64,000 nucleotides of DNA, from assembly GCA_964035545.1 (NCBI GenBank), contig OZ037765.1:8956698-9020697 (forward strand), given 5' to 3'. Of this stretch, positions 29,511 to 43,304 are shown piece by piece. The translations under genes were made by a program, and so were the position numbers. The notes under the pieces are model-generated. The model was not told the origin of the DNA. It was given only the letters and a program-made list of their open reading frames with translations, and did not search any database. Source of the DNA: Bugula neritina. Its lineage: Eukaryota; Bryozoa; Gymnolaemata; Cheilostomatida; Bugulidae. Each line of letters opens with the position of its first letter. The stretch's first letter is position 1.

Positions 29511-30039
29511 ATATAACTGCATCTATGAAAATCCAGTGTGACTCTTATGTCGAAGCTGTTTGGTTTTTTTGACAAAAATACCGTTAAAACTGTTCAAAAA
29601 GAGCAACTCTAACCATAATAATAGTGATAATGAGAACGAATGATGTTAAGACTGAACTGATTTTAATTTCAAGCCAACATTTTTCAGTGACCTTGACTGC
29701 AATACAATAAGCGCTCTTTTGTAGGGGCAGAGATTAAAATGCAATACGCTCTGGGGAAACTAAATTCGTAAATGATTTATAGACCCTAAGCCCGCACAGT
29801 GTGTAGTTAAAACAATAGAGCTGCTGCTATCTTTGACCCAACATTCACCTTCACATGTTTTCATTGATTTTCAATTGAACTTAAACTTCAACTTCAAGAT
29901 CTGTTTTTTTTTTATTGGAATAAACATTGATTTTCATCAATTGTGAGATTTTGTTATGAAACCATTTTTACTGATATTAATAACAAATCAAACCTTGCAC
30001 TCTACATTACCCACCAAGTTTCATTGCAACTTGAAGTTT

Positions 30040-30400
30040 AACTTAACCTAAATTTTTAGTTTTAGTTTTACTTTAGATTTTAGAGTTGGTAAAACTAAAA
30101 GTAAAACTAAAAGTTTAAGTAAAACTAAATGTAAATGTAAGTTTAACTAGACCTAGCACTACTAGTAGTTGACGTAATACTAACAACAGTCACTGAGCTA
30201 GTAATTGTAACTCTAAATGGTAAGGTTAATCTGAGCTAAAACTACTAATACTAGTACTACTACTGCTGCTAATGGTAAACAGTTATATTCATATTGTAGT
30301 ACTAGTAGTAGTAGTGGTAGTAGTACCAGTACTACTCTACCAGTACCGTTTACACTTACAGTCACACTAAATCTAATATTAGTATTACTAGTTGCAGTTC
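30040..30400. repeat. Degenerate AAACTAAAAGT and ACTAGTAGT array
   Basis: The left third reads TTTAGTTTTAGTTTTACT and then its complement (AAAACTAAAAGTAAAAC), an inverted pair. The right part is built of ACTACTACTGCTGCT and AGTAGTAGTAGTGG words. Confidence 0.6.
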
Positions 30401-30518
30401 AAAAATTTTCGATGGGAAAGTATAAACCAATTTTCATTAACTCTGTTTGATGCTTAATTATTGAGTTGGTTGTTAACGTTGTACAAGTTTCTGTTTAACT
30501 TTCATGTTGATGTAGTCA

Positions 30519-33500
30519 ATGGCGCAGCGATTAACCTCTTTGCTCCTACGTAATAATTCCTTGCTTGTCACTACCTCTCTAAATCAACAGCAGACCAGGA
30601 CTATAAATAAACATTTCAATCCTAAATGGAAAAGACAAAGAAGGGAAAAGTATTTGAAGGCAAGAAATCTGTTACTTTAACGTGTTGTTTGTGGTTAATC
30701 TAGATTTTGAAAAGTGCAGCTCAGATCATTCAACAATGATAAAATAGAAATCAGCTCAACTAACTGGATAATCTTATTTTGATGATTGATTTTATTGCTA
30801 TATTAATTTGAGGAATTTGATTTGTTAAAGTTTTTTGTATATTTGTGCTAGACTTTCTGATGTATAAACTGTGTTAATCTTTTTTAACATTTGATGATCT
30901 GTTTTCAGGTTCCTCTGCCAGATTTTGAGGCAATGCGAAGTGCTATGAATAACCAGTTGACACCTGCTGAAGTTAGAGCTTTCATGAGACAGCGCGGTGT
31001 GCTGCCTTATGCTCCTTCTTCTCCAGTAGTTAGTTTGTCGGACAGTGGTAGGTGAACTGGTGTGCTTGTGAACAATTGGATTGAGCAGTTGCAATTATTA
31101 ACGAGTTACATGCCCAGTAAAGACACTTAATATATACTCTTTATTAGTTCTAAAATATAGGTACTAGCTCAATTTTGATGTCAATACAGGAAATTGAAGC
31201 TGTAGTTGATAGTGGTTACACTAATAGTTATTACTGCCCACTGCTGGTTACCTCATACGTTCTTTGTGATTCATTTTATGAATAGTAAATGCATATATTT
31301 TATATAAATTCCTCTACATACTTTAGGTCAGATTTTTGATGCATATGTTCCCAAAGAAGATGATGCCTTTGTATCAAATGTAAGTTAATACACTTTTAAT
31401 TTTTTTTCAATGTTTCTCCCTTGATCAAAATATTATACATTAAATGGTTAATAATCTGGTTTATTATACTTAAGAAAGCATCCTTAGTGCCATAATCTGA
31501 ACAGATGCAATGTTTTTGGTCAACAGTGTTTATAGCATAAAAATTACGAACCATGTTCAATTTAATTTAAAACATGCTCATTCAAATTTTGATGACTTAT
31601 GTAAAGAAATTGAATATTACAGGCTGACCATAAAATCACATATGCATAATAAATGGACCTTGTGATTTTAAGAAAAGTTGATGTATTTTATGAGAAGTGC
31701 CAAGTTTTTATTAATTGGGGACACAACTTCAAGTTTTCAACATTAGCAACCACATACCAATTTTGAACTCTTGATATAGTACTAATCTAAAAGTTGCTAT
31801 AATGCAATACTTTATACTTTGGAATTTTAATTAACTTTTCTGACTAAAAACAACTATTATTTGATTGGTCAGCATATCTAAGAGTTGATCATAGGCTGGC
31901 AATATTAAATTATGCGAGTAAACATATTTCCAATAATTCAATTTTTAGAATTCTGTTTTAGCTTTTCATATGTTCTATTTGCAGAAATTAGGATTGTTTA
32001 TACTAGTCATAATGGAGTTTATAGTAGCAGCAATGGCTAGTGATGAAACTAGTAATAATCTGAATGTTATTTATACTAAAAATATTTTTTTGTGATTTGT
32101 GATCAATTGTGTCACAGTTGGGTCAAGCTCACAAGTTAAGTCAAAAAAGCACAAGTGAGAAAATGGCTTGGTTTGCCTGATTTAAATTTTAATAAACTTG
32201 CTCATTTTTGAACCAGGTCATTGCTTCCAGTTTCCCTTCAAATCCTACATGTATTTAATATTGAAGCCAAGAAGAACAAATTAGTGACTAGTTCTACTTA
32301 TTATCTTATTTTTTATAATTAATGAAATAATACCAAAATAACTAGTATTCTGATGCACTCAAAATGCCACCTAATTACAGTTGCTATGAAATAAAACACA
32401 AAAATTGTTGTTGCTTGTGTAACTCATTTTAAGTAGCTTTCTTTTGGTAATAAAATGAAAAATTAGGTGAAATAGTTGTCCTTTTTTAGGTGAAAGAATC
32501 TTTCCTAAAAAAAGCCAAGCAGATAAGAGGAAAACGTGAAATAAAAAAGTTTGACGAAGAGTTTACGGTGGATCGGTTTGCAGAAGAGGCTCTGGCTATA
32601 TACCTTGAGGCTCATGAGTTATTAACCAGGTAAAAAACCTCAGTGTCTACTCTATTCCATTCTCAACCAATATTTAGCACTATATATACCTGACATGTAA
32701 GTTTATCTTGTTAACTCAACAGCTGGTCATGCAGTGGCTCTAACAAAAAACTTTGAGTAACAGTTACAGTAAATTTCAATTGAATTTTCCGGTAATTTCC
32801 ATACTGGTAAAACTAAATTTAGTATAAGATTGATAAGGGGTCATTGGTATTTACCACCATAACTAAACAATATAGATTTGTAGCCTAGATAGTGTTAACT
32901 GCCTTAAGGTACTAATTGCTTATTGATGATAAAAGATTGTTAACAAAATATCTATTGTAATAAATAATTATCCAATTAGCAGACTGATTATTCCACTTGA
33001 AGCTGTTTTACTACTTAGCATTTTATTGCTCCTTGACTTTGGCCCAGTACTGTAAAAATTAATTCAATAACTTTGGAAAATAGTTTTTTGAAAGTAATAA
33101 AATTAAATTAATGTAAATTAATTGAAAAAAATTAAACTCATTTGATTCAACTAGTTGTACAAGTAAAGTATGTGTATTAAAAAGCTTATTTTGGTATTTC
33201 TAAACAATCAATGGCAGTGTTACGTTATGGAGAACTAGATTAGTTGGTAGTGATGCATTATTTTGTGTGTTGTTTTTTATGAACGCAGAGCATTTCCTAG
33301 AAACTTTCGTTCAGAGTACGAAGATCAAGAAGATTACTTCAAGTTGCTTGACCTTGTATCAGAATTTGGTTGGCCAGTGAGTAATTCTAGCATATTACTG
33401 GAAGTAAAAATGTGTTTATATCATATAATTGACTTAATTGTGATTTTCAAAACTACTTTTTTGTTTAAAATTAAATGTTTTGATCAAAGATAAACTGTTG

Positions 33501-35157
33501 TTTAAGAATAAAAAAGAGAACCAAATAAACTGGAATCTAGCTAGCACATTCCTACCTAAATTAATATAAACGTATTTTAAATTTCATTTCATTCTAAACA
33601 AGAAAAGTGGTATAATTATGCGAAGTACCAGGATAGTTAAACACAAAATATTTATATTTGTTCATCTAACAATGTTTGTAACTTGCTTCAGTTTTATGCA
33701 TTTGGAAGTTTCTTTGTTGTAAGTATACTGACCAGCTATTAGATGTTTTTAAAATTTGAACATATCTTTTAGCAAATGACTGGCGGTTTGGAGAAAAAGA
33801 CATTAGTATGGAAGTATGTTGAGTCATTGGAACCAGCCAAAGTTGTTCATGTGACATCTGCTGAGTCTAAGAAACAAGGAAACAGTTACGCTCAGGCCAC
33901 TGTCAGATTTCATTCTAAACAGGTTTGTTAGATTTAGTACAAGCCAGGCCTTACTACTGGCTACATTTTTCAAGTGCATTAACAAACCATGTTATCTTTA
34001 CCAACTAAATCTAGTATAAGGGTAGGCCAAAGCGCTATCAGTTGCTGCAGATATTTAAATGGAAGATTTTCCAAATCTTCAAAGACTTTTCAATGGCAAA
34101 TGGAAATAAGTTTCCTTGTTTCAAAGTTCTCATTTTTTGATAGCAATTATATATAAAGATGGAGAAGTTAGGTTTAGTTTAAAATTTGCGACAGATTTAA
34201 AAACAACGCCTTATCAACACTAAACAACTGTATTTGACCTTGACACAGATGAAAAAACATTCATCGCTGCAGCCCCCAATACTTGTATTATATTATAGCT
34301 AAACCTGACTGATTTTGTAAAAAAAATTATTATACATTTAGGTGTAAAATCTTACTTTAGCTGCAACAAGAACAGAAAATGATATGCTCCGAAATATATT
34401 TTTAGTTGATCCTTCAATCTCTGATAAGAGAAATACTATTCATTTCTTTTTATTCAATTATTTCCGTGTGATTTATTGTACATGATTCTTTTCAACCGGA
34501 AATACTTTCCACTTGAAGTCAATGACTATAAATATTAAGGTATCTGTCATTAAAAATAATGTTTACATATTTGTATATTTTTCTTGCATACTTCACTATA
34601 AATTTTATTTATAGTAATATCTGCAAGACTCTTGGCAATGAAAAATTTTCAATGCTGTTGCCCTGTACATAGGGTTGCCCTGTATATAGGGTTGCCCTGT
34701 ATATAGGGTTGCCCTGTATATAGGGCTATATACTTTATTTGATATATGTATTAAGTTGCACACACCACTGAGTATTGCATGCAGGTAACTGAAATAAGCC
34801 CTTTATCTGCGGTTCAAAGACCTCAGTGCATGCTCTATACATGCGTATATAACATACTAATATGTTGCATATTGATCATCATGTGTTGTGTTGCAATAGA
34901 TAATGGCAGTGTACGACAGATTTGGAAGGCTCATATTTGGCAGCAATACTGTGCCCAAAGATACACTTGATTACGTCGTATTTGAAAAGCACATCTCAGA
35001 TACTGATGGTAGATGGAGAATACATGGCAAGATTCAGCCTTCTTGGTCACAAAATTCGGACAAGATTGTACAGCGAACAATAAATATTGCTGATTTTTTC
35101 GTAGATAAAGAAGATGATTTATCAACATCTGAAAAGGATGTAGCAGTGAATGAATAA
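30519..35157 (+). CDS. MRPL45: Mitochondrial large ribosomal subunit protein mL45
   Basis: This is a Tim44-like protein of the mitochondrial large ribosomal subunit, placed near the peptide exit site and linked to membrane docking. Seven coding exons (30519-30659, 30909-31047, 31327-31379, 32490-32629, 33289-33376, 33773-33922, 34900-35157) sum to 969 nt and 322 aa, against 306 in human. The N-terminus looks like a mitochondrial targeting sequence (MAQRLTSLLLRNNSLLVTTS). Diagnostic matches to the human protein include VWKYVESLEPAKVVHV, MAVYDRFGRLIFG and DYVVFEKHISDTDGRWRIHG. The first intron uses a GC donor (TTGAAG|GCAAGA) with a normal TTTTCAG acceptor. No GT donor keeps the frame, which would otherwise stop five codons later. 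A four-copy 17-bp repeat lies in the last intron. Confidence 0.94.
34657..34724. repeat. Four-copy 17-bp tandem repeat in MRPL45 intron 6
   Basis: Four adjacent copies of GTTGCCCTGTATATAGG. The first has one substitution (TACATAGG). The unit begins with GTTGCCC and ends in TATATAGG. Confidence 0.92.
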
Positions 35158-37130
35158 AATTGTTGGGCAATTACTACAGCACTTTGTCTTTGGTTGAATA
35201 CAGTTTGTTTAAACTGTTTGTGACAATAGAGACTTCACAATGCTTGCTCCAACATATTTTGTAACCTGTGGCTTGTTATGTACATTTTCTAGCCTGATGT
35301 TTTGTTATAATATAATAGCTTATAATGTGAGTTGTATATTCATGTTATCAAATTACATCTCTTGGGCAAACTGTTTGGTTGACAATGCATTATTTTATAT
35401 GGGGTTTTAGAGCTCCCATTATCAATTTTATTACACAAGTCTAATGCACAATCTATTAGCAACAGAGTAATGAATGATTCAACCAATGGATTCAACATTT
35501 TGCACTTGTGCACAGAACTGTGCTTCAAGTACTAAATCTTGATCAGGTCTAGCTAGGCTGTGCAAATTCTACATAGCTACAGTACAGTATTTGATTGCAA
35601 TGGTGGCATTTTTATAAGCCTGCTAATAGTGCTTTGTGAGATTAGCCATCCTTTCATGCAACCCTGACCTAATTAGCCTCATAAATCACATTTGTCAAGA
35701 TAAGAAAAATCTTGCTAATAATAATAATCAAAGAGAACTGCAGTCGGACTATTTCAAGTTTTTTCATTTCACTAACTTGAATGTTCTGCTTTCTTCTTGG
35801 GGTTTATAAAATAAATGAAAACATCTTGACTTAATTTGCCCGCCTACAAGTGAACACCTTTAAAAAACCATGATTAATTGTCTGTATAATTCAAATAACC
35901 ACTTGTGTACATGTAAATACCTCTATTTTCTTGCCCTAGCTAGAAAATTACTGGGGTATTTTATAAAAATTTTCCTCTAAATTTACATAAAACATTGACT
36001 GGCCGCACTCTAACCTAGCCTGATGAGAACTTGTTTAGATTTCTAACTTTACAAAAATATTCATTCATATTTTTCATGAGCAAAATATCATAATTTGACT
36101 TTTAGTAAATATTGAAATATTGGCAGGTAGTTCGAGCCGAAAACAGTAGCCTCTGGTGTTGACTGTAAAATCTCCTACTTAACTTATTTATGGTGGAACA
36201 CAACTCAAGAGTTCATTTTTGCTTTAACTTTCACATCTAGCTAAATGATTTATCTTTATAATATGGATGAAAAGCTAGAGAAAGAAAGTAGTTGATAATT
36301 ATTATAATTCTTCCTCCTTTAACTTGGGTAGTGAATAAGCATACTAATAAAACAGGCTCTATCATTATCAGTATCCTATTACACGGAAGCTACAATAAGC
36401 AGTGAATTGGAATACGCACGTTACGTTCCATTGCAGTGACTATAACCAAGTCACTTGATCTATATGAACAATTGAACTAGGTTATCTTGCTGTACACACA
36501 ACATGCCATATAGTCGGATGATGGTCATTAATCAATGTTCATGGATATGCTATATATTCGAATTTTACAAGTTTTATATTTTATTTTATTAGCTGCAACT
36601 TTGTGGGAGTAATCTGCCATATGTCTATCAAAAGACAAGGTTTTTATGGGCATTTCTCTTCCTTTTGAAATGCAGTATATGCTGTATAAAACCATCAACA
36701 ATGCAATATTACGTATAGATAAGAATGATTAGCTGCACTCCCTTCTTTTTGACATTTATGAGCCGGCCCATTGCATTATCTCCAATAGCCGGTAAATTGT
36801 TTACATTGACTCATGAAATATTCCAGTAGTGAATACACTGTAGTGAATACTCTAGTAGTGAATACACTGTAGTGAATAGTTGGGAATTGTAATAGAACTT
36901 TTAATAGCTTGAAATGTACACAAATGAAGTGAGAAACCATAGTTATAGTAAATTTCACCAAGAAATGAGTGAAAAATAGCTTTTATAAAAAAAGTAAAAC
37001 ACAATAAATTTAACTCCATATGTAAAGCATAGCAGTTTACAATAGAGCTGCAAGTAGAGACTTGTAGTGTGTGGCCTTCAATATAAGTCAATGTATACAG
37101 AATTGAGCAAATATACAGCATCATTACCCG
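35158..37130. other. Convergent intergenic region MRPL45 - desaturase 1
   Basis: This is ordinary AT-rich sequence with 3' flanks of two convergent genes. Apart from a two-copy 29-bp repeat at 36823-36880 I see no structure or coding potential. Confidence 0.45.
36823..36880. repeat. Two-copy 29-bp tandem repeat
   Basis: Two copies of AGTAGTGAATACACTGTAGT plus GAATA, differing at only a few positions. Each unit itself contains two AGTGAATA words, so the array has a nested shorter period. Confidence 0.8.
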
Positions 37131-38402
37131 CTAGGAATTCGGGTCTAGTGAGAAATGCTCAGACATACGTTTTAACTGAGAAAGAGTACGTTTAACAGCT
37201 TCAAACCAGCCACAATGATCATAGTGTAAGTTGTACTCATGACAAACTTTTCTCACATATTCGGTAGCTTTGCGGTAATTGTGTCTCGGCATTCGAGGGT
37301 ATAAATGATGTACTAGATGGAAATTTAGTCCTCCATGAAACCAGTCCAACCATAGTGGTGTAATAATATCAATATTACTTTCTACCTGCATTTGTGCCCA
37401 GTTCACATCTTTAGAAACGTTTTTAACATGATGATAATCTTTCGCATAATGGCTAATTAGTAACTGTATGTGCAAGATTCCTTGTATAGTTGATGCTATT
37501 CCATAAAATATGAATACATGTTTCCATGTTGGAAGGTAAGAAAGAAGAACACAGATCCAAACCCAATGTAGACCAAATGCTGCCCACTCTATCAACCTTC
37601 GCTCTTGGACCATAGAAGCTTTAATAATAGCTAATCTACCCATAAAAACGCAAAGGGGAAGGAACGTTATATGCTGAATTCGAATCAAGAAGTACGACAG
37701 TTGATTTTGATAAAAAGGCCACAGCTTTTCATTTTGAGCCCAAACTACTGATTCCATCATTTGAGGATCAGCAAAACCTATATCATGGTCAACACATGTC
37801 GTCAGCGCATGATGAATAAAGTGCTCATCTCTCCACCATGATCCACTAATTCCAAAGCAAAATGTCCCAAAGAAAGTTCCTAGCCACTTGTCTATGTGTC
37901 TGTTCTGAGAGAACTGATTGTGCTCAAAGTCATGCATAAAAAATCCACACTGCTGCCAGAAAGCAGCAAGTGCAACGGCTCCCAGGTACACTCGGTCTGA
38001 AGTTGGATAATTAGTAACAATGTACACTACAGAACATATCAGTAAAAATGTCACCAAAAATTTCTTGGCATACCAATAATAATCCGTGATAAAATATCCT
38101 TCCTTCTCAAAATATTGGCCTAAGTGAGCAAAAGCCTGACTAACTCGACTGTTTTCAACAGTAGTTTCATTCATCCTAGCATAAGGCTTCCGGTGCCTCA
38201 ACACTGATTGTCTGTGAAATCCATGGAAGACTGCAGAAGCATCTTTTCCTACAAACTGTTCGATAACTTTTCCACCAGGATGATGGGGAATGAAGTTTGT
38301 AATGTCGTACCAGTATCCATCTATACCAATAAGTTTCTTTCCTTGCTTACTGCTTTTCCAATCATGAGAAGAGCTGGTTGCTTCATTTCCATTTCTATCC
38401 AT
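37131..38402 (-). CDS. Cytochrome b5-fused fatty acid desaturase, paralog 1
   Basis: This is a membrane di-iron enzyme that adds a double bond to an acyl chain or sphingoid base, with its own cytochrome b5 electron donor. The frame encodes 423 aa in one exon. The b5 heme motif HPGG is at 41-44 (second heme histidine in VFHGFH). Histidine boxes are HDFEH (157-161), HFIHH (194-198) and HLVHH (362-366). Hydrophobic segments lie at about 113-130, 136-156 and 277-310. The architecture is that of front-end and sphingolipid Delta8 desaturases, but the third box starts with H, not the usual Q. The start is the first in-frame ATG. Eleven bases upstream a TTGATTTTAG acceptor suggests a 5' UTR intron, or a short extra coding exon. 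It is paralogous to the gene at 43305. Substrate is not predictable. Confidence 0.9.
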   Translation of the reverse strand: MDRNGNEATSSSHDWKSSKQGKKLIGIDGYWYDITNFIPHHPGGKVIEQFVGKDASAVFHGFHRQSVLRHRKPYARMNETTVENSRVSQAFAHLGQYFEKEGYFITDYYWYAKKFLVTFLLICSVVYIVTNYPTSDRVYLGAVALAAFWQQCGFFMHDFEHNQFSQNRHIDKWLGTFFGTFCFGISGSWWRDEHFIHHALTTCVDHDIGFADPQMMESVVWAQNEKLWPFYQNQLSYFLIRIQHITFLPLCVFMGRLAIIKASMVQERRLIEWAAFGLHWVWICVLLSYLPTWKHVFIFYGIASTIQGILHIQLLISHYAKDYHHVKNVSKDVNWAQMQVESNIDIITPLWLDWFHGGLNFHLVHHLYPRMPRHNYRKATEYVRKVCHEYNLHYDHCGWFEAVKRTLSQLKRMSEHFSLDPNS

Positions 38403-41400
38403 TTGATCATTGACTAAAATCAAACAACAGTTGTAGTAACAGCAGCTGGATTTGAAGCAGACAGTAATAGGCTGTGTATCAGCGATGCAGCTATGTTGCT
38501 ATAATAAAGGTAAAACATAAAATGGTTGCACTAAGTTGATCAACTATATTGCATTGTTATAGGACAATGTTTGGATATTGTTTGTTTAACGGTTGCTAAG
38601 ACTAACTATTCATCAAACTCACTCTTATCAAGTAGAAAATCTATAGCCTACACACATTTCAGCTAGTACGTAATTCAACTAGTTCAATAATTACAGATAA
38701 AGTTAGCAGCCATAGTAACTTTGTAGTCATAAAGTTGGCTAATAAAAATCAGCATCTAGTGTGGAAAATATATTTCAGTTTACAGGTCTTGTGGGGATTT
38801 CTTCTGAATATTATAATAGCACTTTTACTACATACTTACATACATGCTATTACTCATGCATGAAGACTATGGAGATTGCCGATTGAGTTATGTATGCAGA
38901 TATTTGACATTTAATTCAGTGAGCTATGACCTAGGATCACCACCAAGATTGCACTGTTATATATGTAGATATACCAGGTGCACGTATACAATGTTAATAT
39001 ATTATTATTGCATTGCTTCAACTATCGAAGTGATGAATGGAGAGCAACTATTGGTCACAGATTTATAAAAGAACAGTTTAGGAAATGTTATTGCACATTG
39101 TATCATATAGAATTGGCATAAAGCTTTTGGAATTATAAGCTCTATAAGTTTTACCTCTTTCCCCAATTTTGCAAAACCTTACCAAATCTTATTTCCACCA
39201 CATTTAAAATAACATTTTCCTGTAAGAGGCTTTTTTGAGATACTTTGAAAATTAGCTGTCATTCTAGCATATTAATTTCATTTCTCACATCTAACATAAA
39301 CTGCAACTTTACAGGCAGCTTTCCTCTTTTATTTCCGGCATTAAATGTTGAACTTGCACGATAGTTAAGTTAATTATTATAGTCACATACCTTCCCTATC
39401 AAACCTCCCAAAAGTCTGTAGAGATTGAATTCAATTATACTTTCATTAGAATATGATAGCAAGTGGTTATTATAGAAGCTCTGCAGAGTTGAATGATATC
39501 TCACTCATCATCGAGTTATATTTATTGATACAACAGATGTCAAAATACTTCCCTCTCTATTTATAGTACTCATATGACACTCCTACAAGGAAAATTTCTA
39601 GATGATTCTCTAACGTGATTCACACTGCAGCAATTTGTTGCCAAAAAGCAGGCAGCTACTGTCAAAATTCGTTTGTTACTTACTTTAATAATGAATGAAA
39701 ACTATCCCTGAATAAATAGCACTGCACTTACACTGAATGAAACGTTCTAGGAAGTTCCTAAGTGATAGAAAAGTGGGGCACACAGTGAAGGAGCCACTTG
39801 AAATGGGAATCTATAATTCTACTTTTATAAGTCAATTTATTTACCAGCATTCAGCAAGAGCAAGAAAATAGATTGGTTTAATATTAAAGGAGAAGTTGTG
39901 TACACTCATCAGCCGAGCATATAGCAGTACTTATGTCCCAACAATATTAGGATAAAATTGGGGGTATCTGATGTATTAACTTATAGCTTATGCCTTATGC
40001 CTATTACTATTACACCACGACTAAAGAAAATTATTTAATAATTATAATATCATGGTATACTAGTTTCATGATGGTATGCCTGTTGTAAAGAAGTAACCAA
40101 TCAACTTTGAGGACTGTGTGATATGGCTCAATGTCATGCAGTAAATATACTTTTACTGAGTCAGTTTTATCGAAGCCCTGCAACATCTTATGAACTAGTT
40201 ATCAGCAGTTTGTATAATAATTATTATAATAATTACGACAGGCCATGAAAGAAATTATGCAACTATGAGTTGTCCATAGTCTTGATATGTTTACGTTGTA
40301 TAGAAGTATCTATTTGATTATTTTTATTTGACCAAAAATTATGTCATTGAGCTAAAATAAATTTACTGCACCTTCTCTTTCTCAAAAAATACATAATATT
40401 TCAGTGTATTGAAATGGGATTGTGAATGCAACTTATACTATTTTAGCTCCCCCACCAAGAAACTTTTCTTGGTAAAAAAATAACCTTGGTGACTATCTTA
40501 ACTGTGTGATTAGTTGATCATGGAGGGCTCAATCAACTACACCAAGATTGATGACAAACAGACAATTTAAATTTTTCAGCTACTACAGAAATTACTAATC
40601 AATTAAGCCGCGACAATCTGGCTTTCGTCATTAAAAGAGGCTGATGGGCTTTGCAGTTATAGATTAGAAATCTAGTGATTATGGAGTTACATTTATAAAA
40701 GTTAAGACTAAAAAGAGACATGCAGCATGACATTTATTTACTTAATAAAATTGTCAGGTGTAGTCAATAGCAATTTATTTGTTTAGTAACTCAAGCTAAA
40801 CATTTGAACAAGCTTCAAGGTGATTGCAACTTGCTCACCTTTTCTATAACTTTTTGGCATTTAAGTTTATATATTAATTCCTTTTCCGATACAGCAGATG
40901 CTGTTTTCTTAATTCAATATACTATTGGAATGAAAAGAACTATTCAGCTAGTTTTAAGAAAAAAATAATGTGTTTTTGCAAGTGATCTAGTTTCACAGCA
41001 GAATTTTTTATATTGAGAAAATAGTGCATCCTTCAAGCTTTTATAAAAAAAAGTTACTTAATTAATTGACAATTGTGCTCATAAACAACAGCTAATGAAC
41101 ATTACTCTTATACTTCTTCATAATTTCATAGAAATGTGATTTGTAAAATTGCCTAATCCATGATACCAAGTTATTTGAGAGGATACTGTACCTGCATTTT
41201 TGATACTGTTTTGGAGTTATGTTCTTATGTTGCAATTATTTGCCAAAATTTGTAAAAAAAATAGTTTTTCCATATTTTAGCAGGTTTTTCTAATTTAATT
41301 CGGTCGGAAGCCGAATTTAGTATACACATGGCTAAACACAGCTAAAAAATTTTTCACAAAGGAAAAGTATGTGTCAATATGGTGTAATTATATTTACACT

Positions 41401-43304
41401 ATCAATTATAGAATTAGTAATGCTAAATTGTAAATATAACTAATAGATTAGTAGTAACCTAGGTAAGACAGAATGGTTGATGATACAACTTATATATATG
41501 AACATATATTATGAACAGTTTTACAAACCTACAGAGCCTATAGTTAAAACCAAAAAAATCAACTTGTGCTAATGTTGATTGGATTGGTAATTATAGGTGA
41601 GCAATAGGCAAATTTATTAGATTTATTCAGAGAAGTTTGTAGTTTTTTTGAAATGGGTGTTTTTTAAATTGAATACACAAGTCTGGGTTCCCCATTAATT
41701 AATGATTTTCAAGCCATGCATGCACACATATATAATTTAAATTATTACTTACCATCACCAAAAAGATTTCAATAAAACTCTCAGCTATTAAGAATTTACT
41801 TTTTGGGGCAGAATCAACAACCAATAAAGCTGCTGCAGGTACTTCATTCTACTAGTTGAGAGCACTATGAACAAACGGCTGTTCTAACAGTATTTTAATG
41901 TGTATGAATGGGAATATCATCACAAAAGATGAATAGAGAAAGATATCATCTTAATTACCATTTTATAATGCTAAAAACTAGACCGGTAGTATATGCATGG
42001 TCACAGTAAAATATTTAACCTTGATATGCAAACTGTATTTGATGGTAACTATTTTCTGCATATGATTAAACTTAAACTAATTCACTTTGCACACAATATA
42101 GATACCGCATTATGTCATTTTTTTGTGTTAAATTTTACAGATTTGTAATAATCAATAGTACCCCAGTCTACTAAAAGGCCTTTAGTAGACTTAACATTTA
42201 AAGGCACGAGTGTGGCAATTTGCCTAAGGAAAAAAAACTAATCAGAGTTTTGGTAAATTATGTTTTAAGATTCATAAATTGAGGTAAATTGCTTCACAGG
42301 TCTAAAAGGTGTCTGCTAATACAGAATGTAGCCAGTATGAATTTCTCTCAAGAATGATATATACATTTTCGTTTAGCTTGGGTTGTTAGTAAGATAGTGG
42401 AATTGCTACAAGTATTTGTTAGAACAATCACTGTTGAAATACACTACAACTTTGCGCCTTCATCTTGAATTTTTCATCTACATAAACTGTGTATGTAGTT
42501 GGTGTAAAAGTAATATTGACATTTTTTTAGAGTTTAAGTGCCACTTGCTCTAAAATATTTAGACAACAGGTGACAGCTACATCAGACATAGAAGTATTTT
42601 CAATTTAGTATGAAAGCTTAAGCTGTTCTTACTCAAAACATTTGAACTGGTAAGACAGTTTTTCCAGTAGCGACACTCATCAACACATAATATAATATAT
42701 TAGGTAGACTATCCATTATATTAAATGTATTCTCATAATAATATAAAACCATCATGTGTTAGAAGATGCAACAGTAACAGTAAAAATTATGCATAGAGTA
42801 TAAATGCTGTGACAGCTACAAACTTGGTGACCTTTTGTAAAAAGTTATTTATATGAAAGGTACTGGGTGGAAACATCAAATCTAATACCGAGCTTCACAT
42901 ATATACTAGTACTCAATTACGTAAGCTAATACTTCAATTTAAATAAGATGCAATCCTAAAAAAAATAAAAGCTAAAGTAACACAACCTAAAATGTATAAA
43001 ATTTCAAGTTACAAAATTTATAATAATTATCTACTTACTGGCTAATAACTATAAATCAACTGCTATAATACTGAAACACTTAATTGAAATTCAAAGAAGT
43101 ATCAATTAGTATACCTAATCAATTCCAAATGTGTAGGCATAACATAGTTTTTATACTAGTCCACTGCAGTGCATAGATTTATAATAATAATTACATTTCA
43201 GCAAGTGACAAAGCTAAATGATTATTTGCTAAATATGTTAGCAAAAGTGAGCACATGTTTGAAACTGAGCAAAATTTACAAACAGGAATGATGACTTTTT
43301 TTAC
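38403..43304. other. Five-kilobase spacer between the two desaturases
   Basis: AT-rich and without any frame that looks like a gene on either strand. It includes the upstream region of paralog 1 and the 3' flank of paralog 2. I saw no repeat arrays and no clear transposon ends. Confidence 0.45.

Larger units (their letters stand above)
28085..30518. other. ACTR5-MRPL45 divergent intergenic region
   Basis: Transcription of the two genes diverges from here. A likely acceptor just upstream of the ACTR5 ATG (TTTTTTAG before AGTTAC) suggests a 5' UTR exon. The middle is filled by hexamer and trinucleotide arrays (about 28440-29510 and 30040-30400). The part 29520-30030 is ordinary AT-rich sequence in which I see nothing. 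Confidence 0.5.

Noticed and set aside
38208-38417. Plus-strand frame across the desaturase 1 N-terminus
   Set aside because: It is antisense to the cytochrome b5 domain, with no splice or homology support.
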